Below, one piece after another: positions 8,618 through 16,386 of a stretch of DNA of 64,000 bases. The notes below the pieces were generated by a model. The model searched no databases. It was given only the letters and a program-made list of their open reading frames with translations, and had not been told where the DNA came from. Each line of letters starts with the position of its first letter. Positions within the stretch are counted from its first letter, which is position 1. Source of the stretch: Pseudomonadota bacterium (lineage in GTDB: Bacteria > Myxococcota_A > UBA796 > CAJQPC01); assembly GCA_024228935.1 (NCBI GenBank), contig JAAESX010000090.1, positions 62,001-126,000 of the forward strand, in the 5' to 3' direction. Position numbers and translations under genes: made by a program.

Positions 8618-8982
8618 GGCGCGCCCACCGGACAGGCTTCGACGTCGTCGGGGTCGTGGATCCGCTCGGCGGCGGCCAGGACGATGAGGAGCTCGTCGCC
8701 CGTGTTGAAGAGCGCGTGGGCCACGCCGGCGCCGACGTGCACGCGCTGGCCGGCCAGGTCGATGTGCTCGGTCTTCTCGCCGTCGGTGACGCCGACACAG
8801 CCCTGGCCGCTCAGCGCCACGAAGACCTCGCCCATCCGGTGGTGGCGGTGGTGGCCTCGGCTGGCCCCGGGCTGGATGGTCACGACGTACACCTCGCCGG
8901 CGACGGGGCCGGGGCTCGCCTTGATCAGGGCGCCTCGCGCGTCCTCGAAGACGGTCAGGGGTTCGACGTGGACGCCTTGCAC
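8614..8982 (-). CDS. Cupin-domain sugar-modifying protein (WxcM/FdtA-like)
   Basis: 122 residues forming one cupin barrel. PLTVFEDARGALIKA at the N-terminus resembles the opening of dTDP-sugar isomerases and epimerases (FdtA, RmlC-like, CapF tail); HHRHHRMGEVFVALSG (about 44-59) supplies the histidine and glutamate ligands of cupin motif 1, and VHVGAGVAHALFN supplies motif 2. Probable nucleotide-sugar epimerase/isomerase, or a binding protein. Start GTG 8982 gives a 28-base overlap with the upstream epimerase; a later start would remove the first strand. It sits between the epimerase and membrane glycosyltransferases. Confidence 0.7.
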   Translation of the reverse strand: MQGVHVEPLTVFEDARGALIKASPGPVAGEVYVVTIQPGASRGHHRHHRMGEVFVALSGQGCVGVTDGEKTEHIDLAGQRVHVGAGVAHALFNTGDELLIVLAAAERIHDPDDVEACPVGAP

Positions 8983-9794
8983 GCGGCAATCGTACGGCGC
9001 AGGCCCTCGTCCAGGTCGACGTCCGGCCGATGATCCAGCAACCGACGGGCTCGTCGATGGTCGCCGAAGAAGCGGGGGACCTCGCCGGTTCGCGCCGGGA
9101 GCGTCGGCTGGACGCGCGACAGGTCCGCATCGCAGGCCGCGTAGATGCGGCGCACCATGTCCGAGACGGTCAGCTCCGGGCCGCCTCCGATGTTCACGAT
9201 CTGCCCCACGACGGCCTCGCTTCGGCAGGCGAGCAGGCCGCGCGCGATGTCCTCGACGAAGTTGAACTCCCGGGTCTGGGTCCCTGCCGTCGTCTGGAAG
9301 ATGGCTCCGGACAGCGCCGCTCGGATGGCGGACGGGACGAGCCGGGGGCCGGACTGTCCCGGTCCATACGTCAGGAACGGGCGCGCGACGGTCACGCGGT
9401 CGCCGTGCTCACGGAGCATCCGCTCGGTCGCCTCGACCTTGGCGCGGGAGTAGGGCGAGACGGGGCGCGCGGCCTGGTCCTCGTGGAACGGCGCGGTGCC
9501 CTCCCCGTACTCCTCGCAGGTCCCGACGTGCACGATGCGGGCTCGCGGCTGGGAGCGAGCCACGGCCAGGCTCAGCTCGACGATTCCAGCCTGCATCCGA
9601 GCGGGGTCGGCGTCGCGGCGCGGGTCCACCGGGGCCGCCAGATGGAGGACCAGGTCCACCTGCGGGTTGGCCGCCAGGTCGCGCCATCCGGTGGAGATCT
9701 CGGAGACGCCCTGGTCGCGCAGCAACTGCACCAGTGTCGTGCCGATGAACCCGCCGGCGCCGGTGACGAGTATCCGGGTGCGAGACAGCTCCAT
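8955..9794 (-). CDS. NAD-dependent sugar epimerase/dehydratase (extended SDR)
   Basis: 279 residues. Extended SDR signatures: TGAGGFIG (11-18) NAD-binding turn, LHLAAPVD with the second nucleotide contact, a YSRAK catalytic Tyr-x3-Lys (about 136-140), and the RPFLTYGPGQ block that closes the active site. Likely acts on an NDP-sugar to supply the downstream glycosyltransferases. First gene of a seven-gene minus-strand operon (9794 to 4083). ATG 9794 lies six bases after TAGCCT (minus), so the transcript appears leaderless, sharing a 22-base promoter gap with the divergent gene at 9817. Confidence 0.85.
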   Translation of the reverse strand: MELSRTRILVTGAGGFIGTTLVQLLRDQGVSEISTGWRDLAANPQVDLVLHLAAPVDPRRDADPARMQAGIVELSLAVARSQPRARIVHVGTCEEYGEGTAPFHEDQAARPVSPYSRAKVEATERMLREHGDRVTVARPFLTYGPGQSGPRLVPSAIRAALSGAIFQTTAGTQTREFNFVEDIARGLLACRSEAVVGQIVNIGGGPELTVSDMVRRIYAACDADLSRVQPTLPARTGEVPRFFGDHRRARRLLDHRPDVDLDEGLRRTIAACKASTSNP

Positions 9795-9816
9795 TCCTAG
9801 AGGCTACCGTGGACCG
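9795..9816. promoter_or_regulatory. Compact bidirectional promoter with shared TA step
   Basis: The whole gap between divergent genes is 22 bases. On the plus strand TACCGT (9805-9810) is followed by six bases and the ATG at 9817; on the minus strand TAGCCT (9806-9801) is followed by six bases and the ATG at 9794. Both -10 boxes use the same TA at 9805-9806, and both predicted transcripts start at the start codon. Inferred from sequence alone. Confidence 0.5.
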
Positions 9817-10500
9817 ATGCTGCTCCTGATCGCCCTCTCCTGCGGCTTCGACGCCTCGGGCTCGCTCGTGGACAGCGGGCTCGACGACCCGACGCCCGTC
9901 CTGAGCGACAGCGACGAGCCGGTGGTCGAGGACAGCGACGAGCCGGTCGACCCGGACCTGACGGACGACGACGGCGACGGCTACACCGAGAACGCCGGGG
10001 ACTGCGACGACGCGGACAGCGCCGTGAACCCGGGGGCCGAGGACGCCTGCAACGGAGTCGACGACGACTGCGACTCGGACGTCGACGAGGACGCGGTCGA
10101 CGACGACCCCTACGAGCCCAACGACGAGGTCGCGGCCCAGCTCGGCGCGCTCGAGGACCAGGACACGCACGAGATCGCGGCGTTCCTGCACAACGACGCG
10201 GACGACGACGTCTTCAGCTTCTACGTCGACGACTCGTGGACGGGGGACGAGTTCCCCGTGACCATCACGCTCTCGAACATCCCGAGCGACGCGACCTACA
10301 AGCTCGGCGTCGAGCGGGTCGAGAGCGACGGGGACGGCGAGCTCGGCGTCATCGACGAGGAGTTCGGCACCGGGACGCTGACCATCGTGCTCGAGGACAG
10401 CTCGGGGCCCGAGGACGGGGGCGTGTACGAGGTGACCGTGGGCGCCATCGCGAACGCGGACTGCGGCAAGGCGTACCTGCTGACCATCATCGGCGACTGA
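9817..10500 (+). CDS. Surface lipoprotein with MopE-like motif and PPC-like domain
   Basis: 227 residues. The signal is only eight residues before the lipobox cysteine (MLLLIALSC). An acidic Asp/Ser linker follows, then a MopE-type repeat (DDDGDGYTENAGDCDDA ... NGVDDDCD, about 50-90) of the kind thought to bind calcium or copper. From about 97 a beta-rich domain opens with DDDPYEPND and contains DVFSFYVDD, resembling bacterial pre-peptidase C-terminal (PPC) domains. Predicted outer-membrane or periplasmic lipoprotein of unknown task. ATG 9817 is chosen because of the lipobox and the TACCGT box six bases upstream. Confidence 0.75.
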   Translation: MLLLIALSCGFDASGSLVDSGLDDPTPVLSDSDEPVVEDSDEPVDPDLTDDDGDGYTENAGDCDDADSAVNPGAEDACNGVDDDCDSDVDEDAVDDDPYEPNDEVAAQLGALEDQDTHEIAAFLHNDADDDVFSFYVDDSWTGDEFPVTITLSNIPSDATYKLGVERVESDGDGELGVIDEEFGTGTLTIVLEDSSGPEDGGVYEVTVGAIANADCGKAYLLTIIGD

Positions 10501-10856
10501 TGTCCCCGCAGGTCCAGGGGCTGCTGCTGAGCCTCGCGATCGAGGTCCCCGTCGTCATCGCGCTGGTGAAGATCGCGGGCTGGGACAAGGCCGAGGGCGG
10601 CGTCGACTGGCGGCGGCTGGCCCTGGTCCTGCCGGGCGTCACCCTGCTCACGCATCCCTTCGCCTGGACGCTGAACGAGGACCTGATGGGCTGGGACCCC
10701 GTCGCCCGATTGGCCGTCATCGAGGTCGCCGTGACGGTGATCGAGGGGATCATCCTCGCTCACTGGGGTCGCTTGGGCTGGCGCAACGGGTTCGCCGCAT
10801 CGCTGGCGGCGAACGCCACGAGCTTCCTGTTGGGGCTGCTCTACTTCATGCTCTGA
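10500..10856 (+). CDS. Small four-helix membrane protein
   Basis: 118 residues from the ATG overlapping the previous stop by one base (TGATG). Hydrophobic segments lie at about 6-22, 38-55, 64-88 and 95-117; polar loops include GWDKAEGGVDWRR. No family recognised. Co-translation with the upstream lipoprotein suggests a shared envelope role. Its 3' end overlaps the convergent MYXO-CTERM-like gene by 16 bases. Confidence 0.65.
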   Translation: MSPQVQGLLLSLAIEVPVVIALVKIAGWDKAEGGVDWRRLALVLPGVTLLTHPFAWTLNEDLMGWDPVARLAVIEVAVTVIEGIILAHWGRLGWRNGFAASLAANATSFLLGLLYFML

Positions 10857-11302
10857 CGGCGGCGGCCGACCAGGGCCAGGCCGAGCAGCAGGGCCCCGAG
10901 CCCGGCGGAGACCGGTGTCACCGCCGAGCAGCCACACCACTTCTTGATGTCCGAGCCGCAGCGGTCGCGGACCTGGCACGTGCCCTGGGTGCAGTCGGAG
11001 TCGGTCTTGCAGGTGTCGTGAGCCTCTTCCTTGGTGAAGGTGCAGGGCTCGCCCGAGTCGCGCTGCATGCCGCCGCAGCCGACCTCCTCGGTCGTGATGC
11101 AGAGCCCCAGGTCCTGGGTGCAGGAGCCGTCCCCGCAGGTCTCGCTGGTCGAGCAGTCGGTCGGCTCGCACCACGAACCCGCGTGTGACACGGTGATCCG
11201 GCTGCCGTTCGGGCAGTCGAGCGAGCTGTCCATCGAGATGGCATCGGCGTGAGCAACGCCCAGGAACAAGGTCGGTATCAGGGTCCACATGCCGGCCATC
11301 AT
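10841..11302 (-). CDS. Secreted Cys-rich protein with MYXO-CTERM-like C-terminal signal
   Basis: 153 residues. Signal MMAGMWTLIPTLFLGVAHADA; the mature part holds about 16 cysteines spaced as in small disulfide-rich modules (CSTSETCGDGSC, CKTDSDCTQGTC). The tail WCGCS, a hydrophobic helix (AGLGALLLGLALVG) and RRRQSMK is the tripartite pattern of the MYXO-CTERM sorting signal, whose cysteine is thought to be lipidated after cleavage by a myxosortase, giving surface display. Start ATG 11302 gives a four-base overlap with the upstream gene; ATGs at 11299 and 11290 are alternatives. Confidence 0.75.
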   Translation of the reverse strand: MMAGMWTLIPTLFLGVAHADAISMDSSLDCPNGSRITVSHAGSWCEPTDCSTSETCGDGSCTQDLGLCITTEEVGCGGMQRDSGEPCTFTKEEAHDTCKTDSDCTQGTCQVRDRCGSDIKKWCGCSAVTPVSAGLGALLLGLALVGRRRQSMK

Positions 11303-11748
11303 GGCACACAGCGGGCGGCGTAGCCGGCCATCAGCCCGTCGATCCCATCGCCGCCATGGGGGTTCTCCACGAGCCACGTGCGGATGACCTCTTCGTCGCG
11401 CTCCACCCGCCAGGTCGCCTCGAAGGGGAGCGTCGGCTCCAGGCCGTACACGTGCCGCCGCTGGAGCTCGGTCCGCCAGCCGACGACCTCCATCTCGAGC
11501 CACTGGGCCTCGCAGCTGGGACCGGGGGTGGGCTGGCCCTGTCGATGGAGCTCCAGGTGGCGGGCCCGGGCGGCCAGATCGGGGTCGGGCTGGCTCGAGT
11601 CGAGCACGACGGTGTCGCCGATGAGGCCCGACCGGTCCGAGAAGCAGACATGGCCGAGGCTCGGCTCGATCTCTCGCAGCAGAAGGAGTCGCTCGGTGTC
11701 CGCGACGCCCTCGGGGCACGGCTTGGAGCAGGCGAGGAGCCAGATCAC
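11299..11748 (-). CDS. Hypothetical lipoprotein
   Basis: 149 residues from GTG 11748, which overlaps the DUF2804-like stop by four bases (GTGA). The signal MIWLLAC places the lipid-acceptor cysteine at residue 7, with no basic n-region. The mature chain has scattered cysteines (CPEG, CFSD, CEAQW, CVP) and no recognised domain. Translationally coupled on both sides, so probably an envelope component produced with its neighbours. Confidence 0.65.
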   Translation of the reverse strand: MIWLLACSKPCPEGVADTERLLLLREIEPSLGHVCFSDRSGLIGDTVVLDSSQPDPDLAARARHLELHRQGQPTPGPSCEAQWLEMEVVGWRTELQRRHVYGLEPTLPFEATWRVERDEEVIRTWLVENPHGGDGIDGLMAGYAARCVP

Positions 11749-12833
11749 AGCTCCAGCCTCGACTCCTCGCAGACGGCGAAGCACGGGTCGAGCTTCAGGG
11801 TCCGACCGCCCACCTGGACCGTCCCGCTCACCATCCCGTAGTACTGGTTGAAGTCCGCGCTCACGAGCATCAGGCGCTTCTCTTCGCGACGGTGGAACGT
11901 CGGCGTGAAGCGCAGATTGACGTCGCCGCTGTCGCTCGTGATGACCCACGGGCCGGTGTCATGGCTGTCCTCGTCGCGGATCTCGTAGAGGAAGCTGACC
12001 TGGGTGAACTTGTAGAGCTCGTCCCGCGTCCACGCCAGGTACTTCCGCGAGTCCACGACGGGGCGCGCGTGTTTCCGGTCCTTGGCGATCTGGAGGCCGA
12101 GCGGCTCGGTCATCCCGGTGTCCAGATCGGTGGCCGTGCCGACCGCGGCGATCCAGTTCCAGGCCTGGATGCCGCGCTGGTGACCGACGGTCCGGTCGAC
12201 CGTACCCATCGTCCCCGGTGGGAGCTGGATGGTGTGGCCCTCGAGCGCGATCATGCCGTGCACGAGCTCGATGATGGAGTACCACTGGATGGCGCCGCGG
12301 CCGCGCTGGAAACGTGTCGCCTGGACGAACGGACGACCCAGCGCGTGTCGGGCCCGGGCGACCAGGTGGAGGCCCTCGGCCTGGATGGCGATGTCCATCG
12401 TGGACAGGTCCGGGGCGATCCGCACGAACGAGCCGGTGTCGGGGTCGCTGAACTCGAGGAAGGGCGCCTCGGCCTCGACGGTGTCCTGCGGGTACAGGTG
12501 CGTGATCGACGCCTCGTGGAACCGGCCGGTCGACTTCTCCGCGATCAGGAGCGCGACGTTGCTCGCCTTCGTCAGGTTCGCGAGGTTCAGCACGACGAAG
12601 TGATCGGGCCCGTCGAAGGCGACGTGCACCCAGCGCTGCAGCGCGATGTCGAACGCGCTGCTGTCGTCGAGGTTGAACGCGCCGGTGAAGTCGTCGAACC
12701 AGCCCGCGTCGTAGATCCCGTCGGCGATGAGGTGATCGGGGCTCGGGCGGCGGGTCATGTAGTCGATGCCGTGGTCGAGGACCTCGGGGGTCCGCCCGCT
12801 GGCGGCGTCGAGCATGTCGAGGAGTCGTGGCAA
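11745..12833 (-). CDS. DUF2804-like protein
   Basis: 362 residues, no signal peptide. The beta-rich sequence with blocks such as GIDYMTRRP, HQRGIQAWNWIAAVG and WTRDELYKFTQVSFLYEIR resembles DUF2804-type proteins (AttH/hydroxyneurosporene-hydratase-like lipocalin-related fold), whose function is not established. The family call is tentative. Start is TTG 12833; an ATG at 12815 would give 356 residues. A TATCTC box at 12875-12880 (minus) lies upstream and overlaps the promoter of the divergent KAP gene. Confidence 0.6.
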   Translation of the reverse strand: MPRLLDMLDAASGRTPEVLDHGIDYMTRRPSPDHLIADGIYDAGWFDDFTGAFNLDDSSAFDIALQRWVHVAFDGPDHFVVLNLANLTKASNVALLIAEKSTGRFHEASITHLYPQDTVEAEAPFLEFSDPDTGSFVRIAPDLSTMDIAIQAEGLHLVARARHALGRPFVQATRFQRGRGAIQWYSIIELVHGMIALEGHTIQLPPGTMGTVDRTVGHQRGIQAWNWIAAVGTATDLDTGMTEPLGLQIAKDRKHARPVVDSRKYLAWTRDELYKFTQVSFLYEIRDEDSHDTGPWVITSDSGDVNLRFTPTFHRREEKRLMLVSADFNQYYGMVSGTVQVGGRTLKLDPCFAVCEESRLEL

Positions 12834-12874
12834 GGTCAGCTCGCTCGGGGCCGGTCAGATCCTGGCCCCCTACT

Positions 12875-12884
12875 GAGATACCAC
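12875..12884. promoter_or_regulatory. Overlapping divergent -10 boxes upstream of the KAP-NACHT operon
   Basis: Plus strand TACCAC (12879-12884) is followed by six bases and the KAP ATG at 12891; minus strand TATCTC (12880-12875) points at the DUF2804-like gene. The TA at 12879-12880 is shared. The plus box has C instead of T at the last position, so this call is weaker than others of the same kind. Confidence 0.35.
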
Positions 12885-12890
12885 TGAACC

Positions 12891-14135
12891 ATGGCGACCG
12901 ACTTCCTCTCACAGGCTGCGTTCGACGACGAGACCGTCACGCTCCCCACCGATGCCCTCGACCACGGCCGCCGGGCTCGTCGGGTGCTGGACTTCGCGCG
13001 GCAGCTCGCCCCGGGCTCGGTCATCGCCGTCCAGGGGAGCTGGGGGCGCGGCAAGACGGACGTGCTCGCGCGCATCGCCCTGGCCACGTACGCGGAGAGC
13101 CCTCCACCGGGCGTGGCCGATCGGGCGATCTGGATCAACCCCTGGCAGTACGGGACGCCGGACCTGCTGACCCCGGTCGTCGCCGCGCTCCGGGACCGGG
13201 CCGAGGGCCTGGGCCTGGGCGACGCGGTGAAGAAGCACGCCAGCACGCTCATCGCGGCGGGCACGAGCTTCGGCATGAAGGCGGCGGGCACCGCGGCGGG
13301 TCCGGCTGGCGCGCTCCTGACCCTGGCAGCGCCGGAGGCCGCGCGGCTCGCTGGCACCATCTCGCTCCAGGGGGACGTCGGGGACCCCGTCGCTGAGATG
13401 GCTCGCAGCTTCCGCGAGCTGGTGGTGGCGGCGCTGCCCCCAGAGTCTCGGGGCGTCGGCGGTCGGCAGCTGATCCTGGTCGACGACCTCGACCGGTGCC
13501 TCCCCGGGCGTCAGGTCGCGCTGCTCCAGGCGCTCCGCTTCCTCACCGCCAGCGGCGCCCCGGCGACGTTCGTCGTGGCTCTGGACCCGGCGCTCGCGAA
13601 GCAGGGGGTGCGGGCGCACTACCGCTCGGATGCGTTCGACGCGGACCAGTACCTGGACAAGATGTTCGACCTGCGCCTGGACCTCCCCGCGCTGGGAGCC
13701 ACGGGCCTGCGCTCGCTCTGCTCGTTGCTGGCCCGTCGTCCGGTCGAGACGGTGAGCGGCGAGGCGGTGCTCGGCATCGACCGCGTGCACGGCGACGTGG
13801 CGTTCCCGGTGCCGGAGCTTCGAAACCCGCGCCTCATCGGTCGGGTCTTCGAGAAGCTGCGGTTCGTCGCGGCGGCGGGCGGACTCCCGGACGGTGGCGT
13901 CGACACGCTCCTGCTCTGGACGGCCGTCGGCGAGCGCTGGCCCGAGGTCCGACGGGTCACCCGCAACGTCGGCATCAACGGACTCCGTCGCTACCTGGCG
14001 GGCGAGGAGCTGGGCGACGCGTTCGCTCGACAGATCCAGGGCTCGCCCAGCCTGCGGGCCGTCTTCGAGCAGCTGTCCGAGGACGTGGACACCGTCGTCC
14101 GTGCCGAGCGGGCTCTCCAGGAGGTCGGCCTGTGA
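12891..14135 (+). CDS. KAP-family P-loop NTPase
   Basis: 414 residues. Walker A GSWGRGKTD (49-57), the KAP-specific WINPWQY (81-87; usual form FNxW), and Walker B LILVDDLDRCLP (194-205) define a KAP NTPase. A small-residue-rich hydrophobic stretch (about 118-158, IAAGTSFGMKAAGTAAGPAGALLTLAA) sits between Walker A and B where KAP proteins carry their membrane-associated insert. KAP proteins include PifA, which blocks phage T7, and eukaryotic Kidins220. The stop overlaps the NACHT gene start by four bases, so the two NTPases are made together and probably form one signalling or defence module. Confidence 0.88.
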   Translation: MATDFLSQAAFDDETVTLPTDALDHGRRARRVLDFARQLAPGSVIAVQGSWGRGKTDVLARIALATYAESPPPGVADRAIWINPWQYGTPDLLTPVVAALRDRAEGLGLGDAVKKHASTLIAAGTSFGMKAAGTAAGPAGALLTLAAPEAARLAGTISLQGDVGDPVAEMARSFRELVVAALPPESRGVGGRQLILVDDLDRCLPGRQVALLQALRFLTASGAPATFVVALDPALAKQGVRAHYRSDAFDADQYLDKMFDLRLDLPALGATGLRSLCSLLARRPVETVSGEAVLGIDRVHGDVAFPVPELRNPRLIGRVFEKLRFVAAAGGLPDGGVDTLLLWTAVGERWPEVRRVTRNVGINGLRRYLAGEELGDAFARQIQGSPSLRAVFEQLSEDVDTVVRAERALQEVGL

Positions 14136-16363
14136 CGCTCGAGGAGGCGTGGCGACGGCGACTGTCCCACCACCACGCGCTGTGGACCTCGCCGCTCCTG
14201 ATGCCGGGAGCGGTCTTCGAGAAGCCGCTCGAGGCCATCGCGATCAAGCTCACCGTCAGCGTCTCCGGCGCTGGGGACGAGGAGCTCGACGCGGATCTGG
14301 TCCGTGGGCGTCGCTCGGTGCTCGTCGGTCCGGCGGGCTCGGGCAAGACCACGGCGCTTCGGCTGCTGTTCCGCGAGCTGCTCGCGGACGAGCGGACCCT
14401 GCCGCTGCTCCTCGACCTGCGCTCGCTTCCGGCGCGCGTCCCGTTCGAGATCGATGGCTGGATCGAGGACCTGCTGGTGCTCAGCGTGCCCGAGGCGCGC
14501 GAGCACACCAACGCGTTCCGCAGCGTCGCGCTGGGGGACGGACCTCGGCCCGTGCTGCTGCTGGACGGCTGGGACGAGCTGGGGGACTCCGCGGTCCGAG
14601 TGCGCGAGCTCCTGCTCGGCCTCTGCCAGTCCTGGCCTCGCCTGGACGTGGTCGTCGCCAGCCGGCCGGTGGCGCGGGGACTGCCCCGCGTCGACGAGGG
14701 CTTCCAGCACCTGCTGGTCCAGCCGTTGGGGACCGAGCCGGTCGCCGAGCTCATCCGGCGCCTGGTCGATCTGACCTTCGTGCCCGAGGCCCAGGACGAG
14801 GCGCGCACCCGCTTCATGTCGATGCTCGCCGCGGATCCGGCGGCGATGCAGCTCGCGAGGCGGCCCCTGCTGCTTCAGATCCTGCTGCTGATGGGCGACC
14901 GGAGCGGCCCCGTTCGCCGCGACGCTGTCTACCGGGACTGCGTCACGACGCTCCTGTTCGCGCGCACGCTGGAGAACGACCCGAAGGCGGCGCTGGCGCG
15001 ACTCGGTGCGCTGGCCTGGGGGCTCCAGCTCCACGGGAACGGCGCCTGGCACCGCGTGCTGGCCGAGGCGTTCGGCGACGAGTCCCCGGTCGAGCGCGCT
15101 CGGTTCGTCGCGTGGATCGTCGGGACGACGGGGCTGATCGAGCCGGTCGACGGGGGGTTCCGGTTCCCGCATCCGGTCCTGCGCGAGTCGCTGGCCGCCC
15201 GACACGTCCAGGAGACGACCCAGCCGGCGCGACGACCGGCGCGGGTCCGGGCGCTTGCGGCAGACACCCGCCACTGGGAGGTCCTGCGGCTGTGGCTCGC
15301 GGCGCTCGAGGCGCGAGAGCCGGGGATGACGTACGAGCTGGTCGAGCAGACCGAGGAGATCCCGCTCCTGGTCTCGCTCGTCGCGGACGGGCTCGGCGAC
15401 GAGGACATGGCCCGCTCCATCGGCGAGCGGCTGCGCGATGCGCTTCGAGAGGGCTGGCCGCCGCGCATAGCCGCCAGCGCCACCGCGCTCGCCAGCTCGG
15501 GTCACCCGGGTCGAGTGCAGGTCATCGCCGAGCTGCTCGTCGCCGAGGCCGAGGAGCTGGACTGGCCGGCCTGGCTGCGACTGCGCGAGTTCGTGCACGA
15601 CGCGGATCTGGGCGTCGAGCTGCCCCCGCCCGTGCGGCCCGAGGCCCGGATGGTCCTCGACGCCATCGGGGGCCGGGTCGAGCTGCAGGGTGAGCTCGCC
15701 GTCGGGCGCATGCTGTCCGCGGCCTCGCCGCTCTGGCCGGGCACGCCGTGGCAGGCCGCGCTGCTGTGGATCTGGCCTTCCCGTCGCCCGATGGTCTCGC
15801 GCTGGCTGCAGCGTCTCGCCGGCATGGGCCTCACCGTCGCCGAGCTCCGGAGCGCGCCGCCCCCGCCCGAAGTCGACGCTCGCGACCGCGCCTTCTGGCT
15901 CGAGCGGGTGCGCGACGAGTGGACCGGCCGACTGGACGACCACGGGACCTACGTCACGGCCGAGCACTGGGCCCACGTCCTGGCGCTCACCGACCCCCGC
16001 GCTCCAGCACCACTGGATCGACAGGCCGTGCTCGAGATCCTGGCGGAGACGACGACACCGCATCAGGCCGGAGGCGTCGTGGCGTTGATGCGCGCGGCGG
16101 CCCGGGAAGCGCTGGGGCGGGGCTCCCAGCTGGACCGGTTGCTCGCGATGGACATGCCGCATTCGATGTGGCCCGCGCTGGCTCGAGCGGTCGCTGGGCG
16201 AGCCACGCCTCCTGACCGCGAGCTGCTCGTCTCGGTCGCGTCCGAGGGCACCGATGGGCCGCTGGGGCTGGGGCTTCGCTACATCGTGCGAGGCGATGTC
16301 TGGACCGTCGACGGCGTCGTGCGGCTGGAGGATCTCGGGGTCGAGCTGCCGCTGTTGGACTAG
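14132..16363 (+). CDS. NACHT-type STAND NTPase with uncharacterised C-terminal half
   Basis: 743 residues from GTG 14132 (GTGA overlap). Walker A VGPAGSGKTTAL (65-76), extended NACHT Walker B VLLLDGWDELGD (141-152), sensor-like VVASRP (174-179), and the winged-helix motif FRFPHPVLRESLAARH (343-358) equivalent to the NACHT FxHRxFxEYLAA signature. The only N-terminal extension is about 55 residues, too short for a known nuclease or TIR effector. The C-terminal 380 residues are helical, Trp-containing and without a recognised repeat; they could be the sensor. An effector might therefore be supplied by the KAP partner. Soluble, cytoplasmic. Confidence 0.85.
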   Translation: MTLEEAWRRRLSHHHALWTSPLLMPGAVFEKPLEAIAIKLTVSVSGAGDEELDADLVRGRRSVLVGPAGSGKTTALRLLFRELLADERTLPLLLDLRSLPARVPFEIDGWIEDLLVLSVPEAREHTNAFRSVALGDGPRPVLLLDGWDELGDSAVRVRELLLGLCQSWPRLDVVVASRPVARGLPRVDEGFQHLLVQPLGTEPVAELIRRLVDLTFVPEAQDEARTRFMSMLAADPAAMQLARRPLLLQILLLMGDRSGPVRRDAVYRDCVTTLLFARTLENDPKAALARLGALAWGLQLHGNGAWHRVLAEAFGDESPVERARFVAWIVGTTGLIEPVDGGFRFPHPVLRESLAARHVQETTQPARRPARVRALAADTRHWEVLRLWLAALEAREPGMTYELVEQTEEIPLLVSLVADGLGDEDMARSIGERLRDALREGWPPRIAASATALASSGHPGRVQVIAELLVAEAEELDWPAWLRLREFVHDADLGVELPPPVRPEARMVLDAIGGRVELQGELAVGRMLSAASPLWPGTPWQAALLWIWPSRRPMVSRWLQRLAGMGLTVAELRSAPPPPEVDARDRAFWLERVRDEWTGRLDDHGTYVTAEHWAHVLALTDPRAPAPLDRQAVLEILAETTTPHQAGGVVALMRAAAREALGRGSQLDRLLAMDMPHSMWPALARAVAGRATPPDRELLVSVASEGTDGPLGLGLRYIVRGDVWTVDGVVRLEDLGVELPLLD

Positions 16364-16386
16364 CGCCGGGACTAGCGCGGGGCTGC

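Noticed and set aside
2641..8990. Near-identical start regions GTGCA(A/G)GGCGTCCAC of dapA and the cupin gene as a shared regulatory motif
   Set aside because: Only about 14 bases agree, within coding sequence, and the downstream residues diverge; chance in GC-rich DNA is sufficient.
14132..16363. Known effector domain (TIR, nuclease, protease) in the NACHT protein
   Set aside because: The N-terminus is only about 55 residues and no catalytic motif was seen in the C-terminal half.
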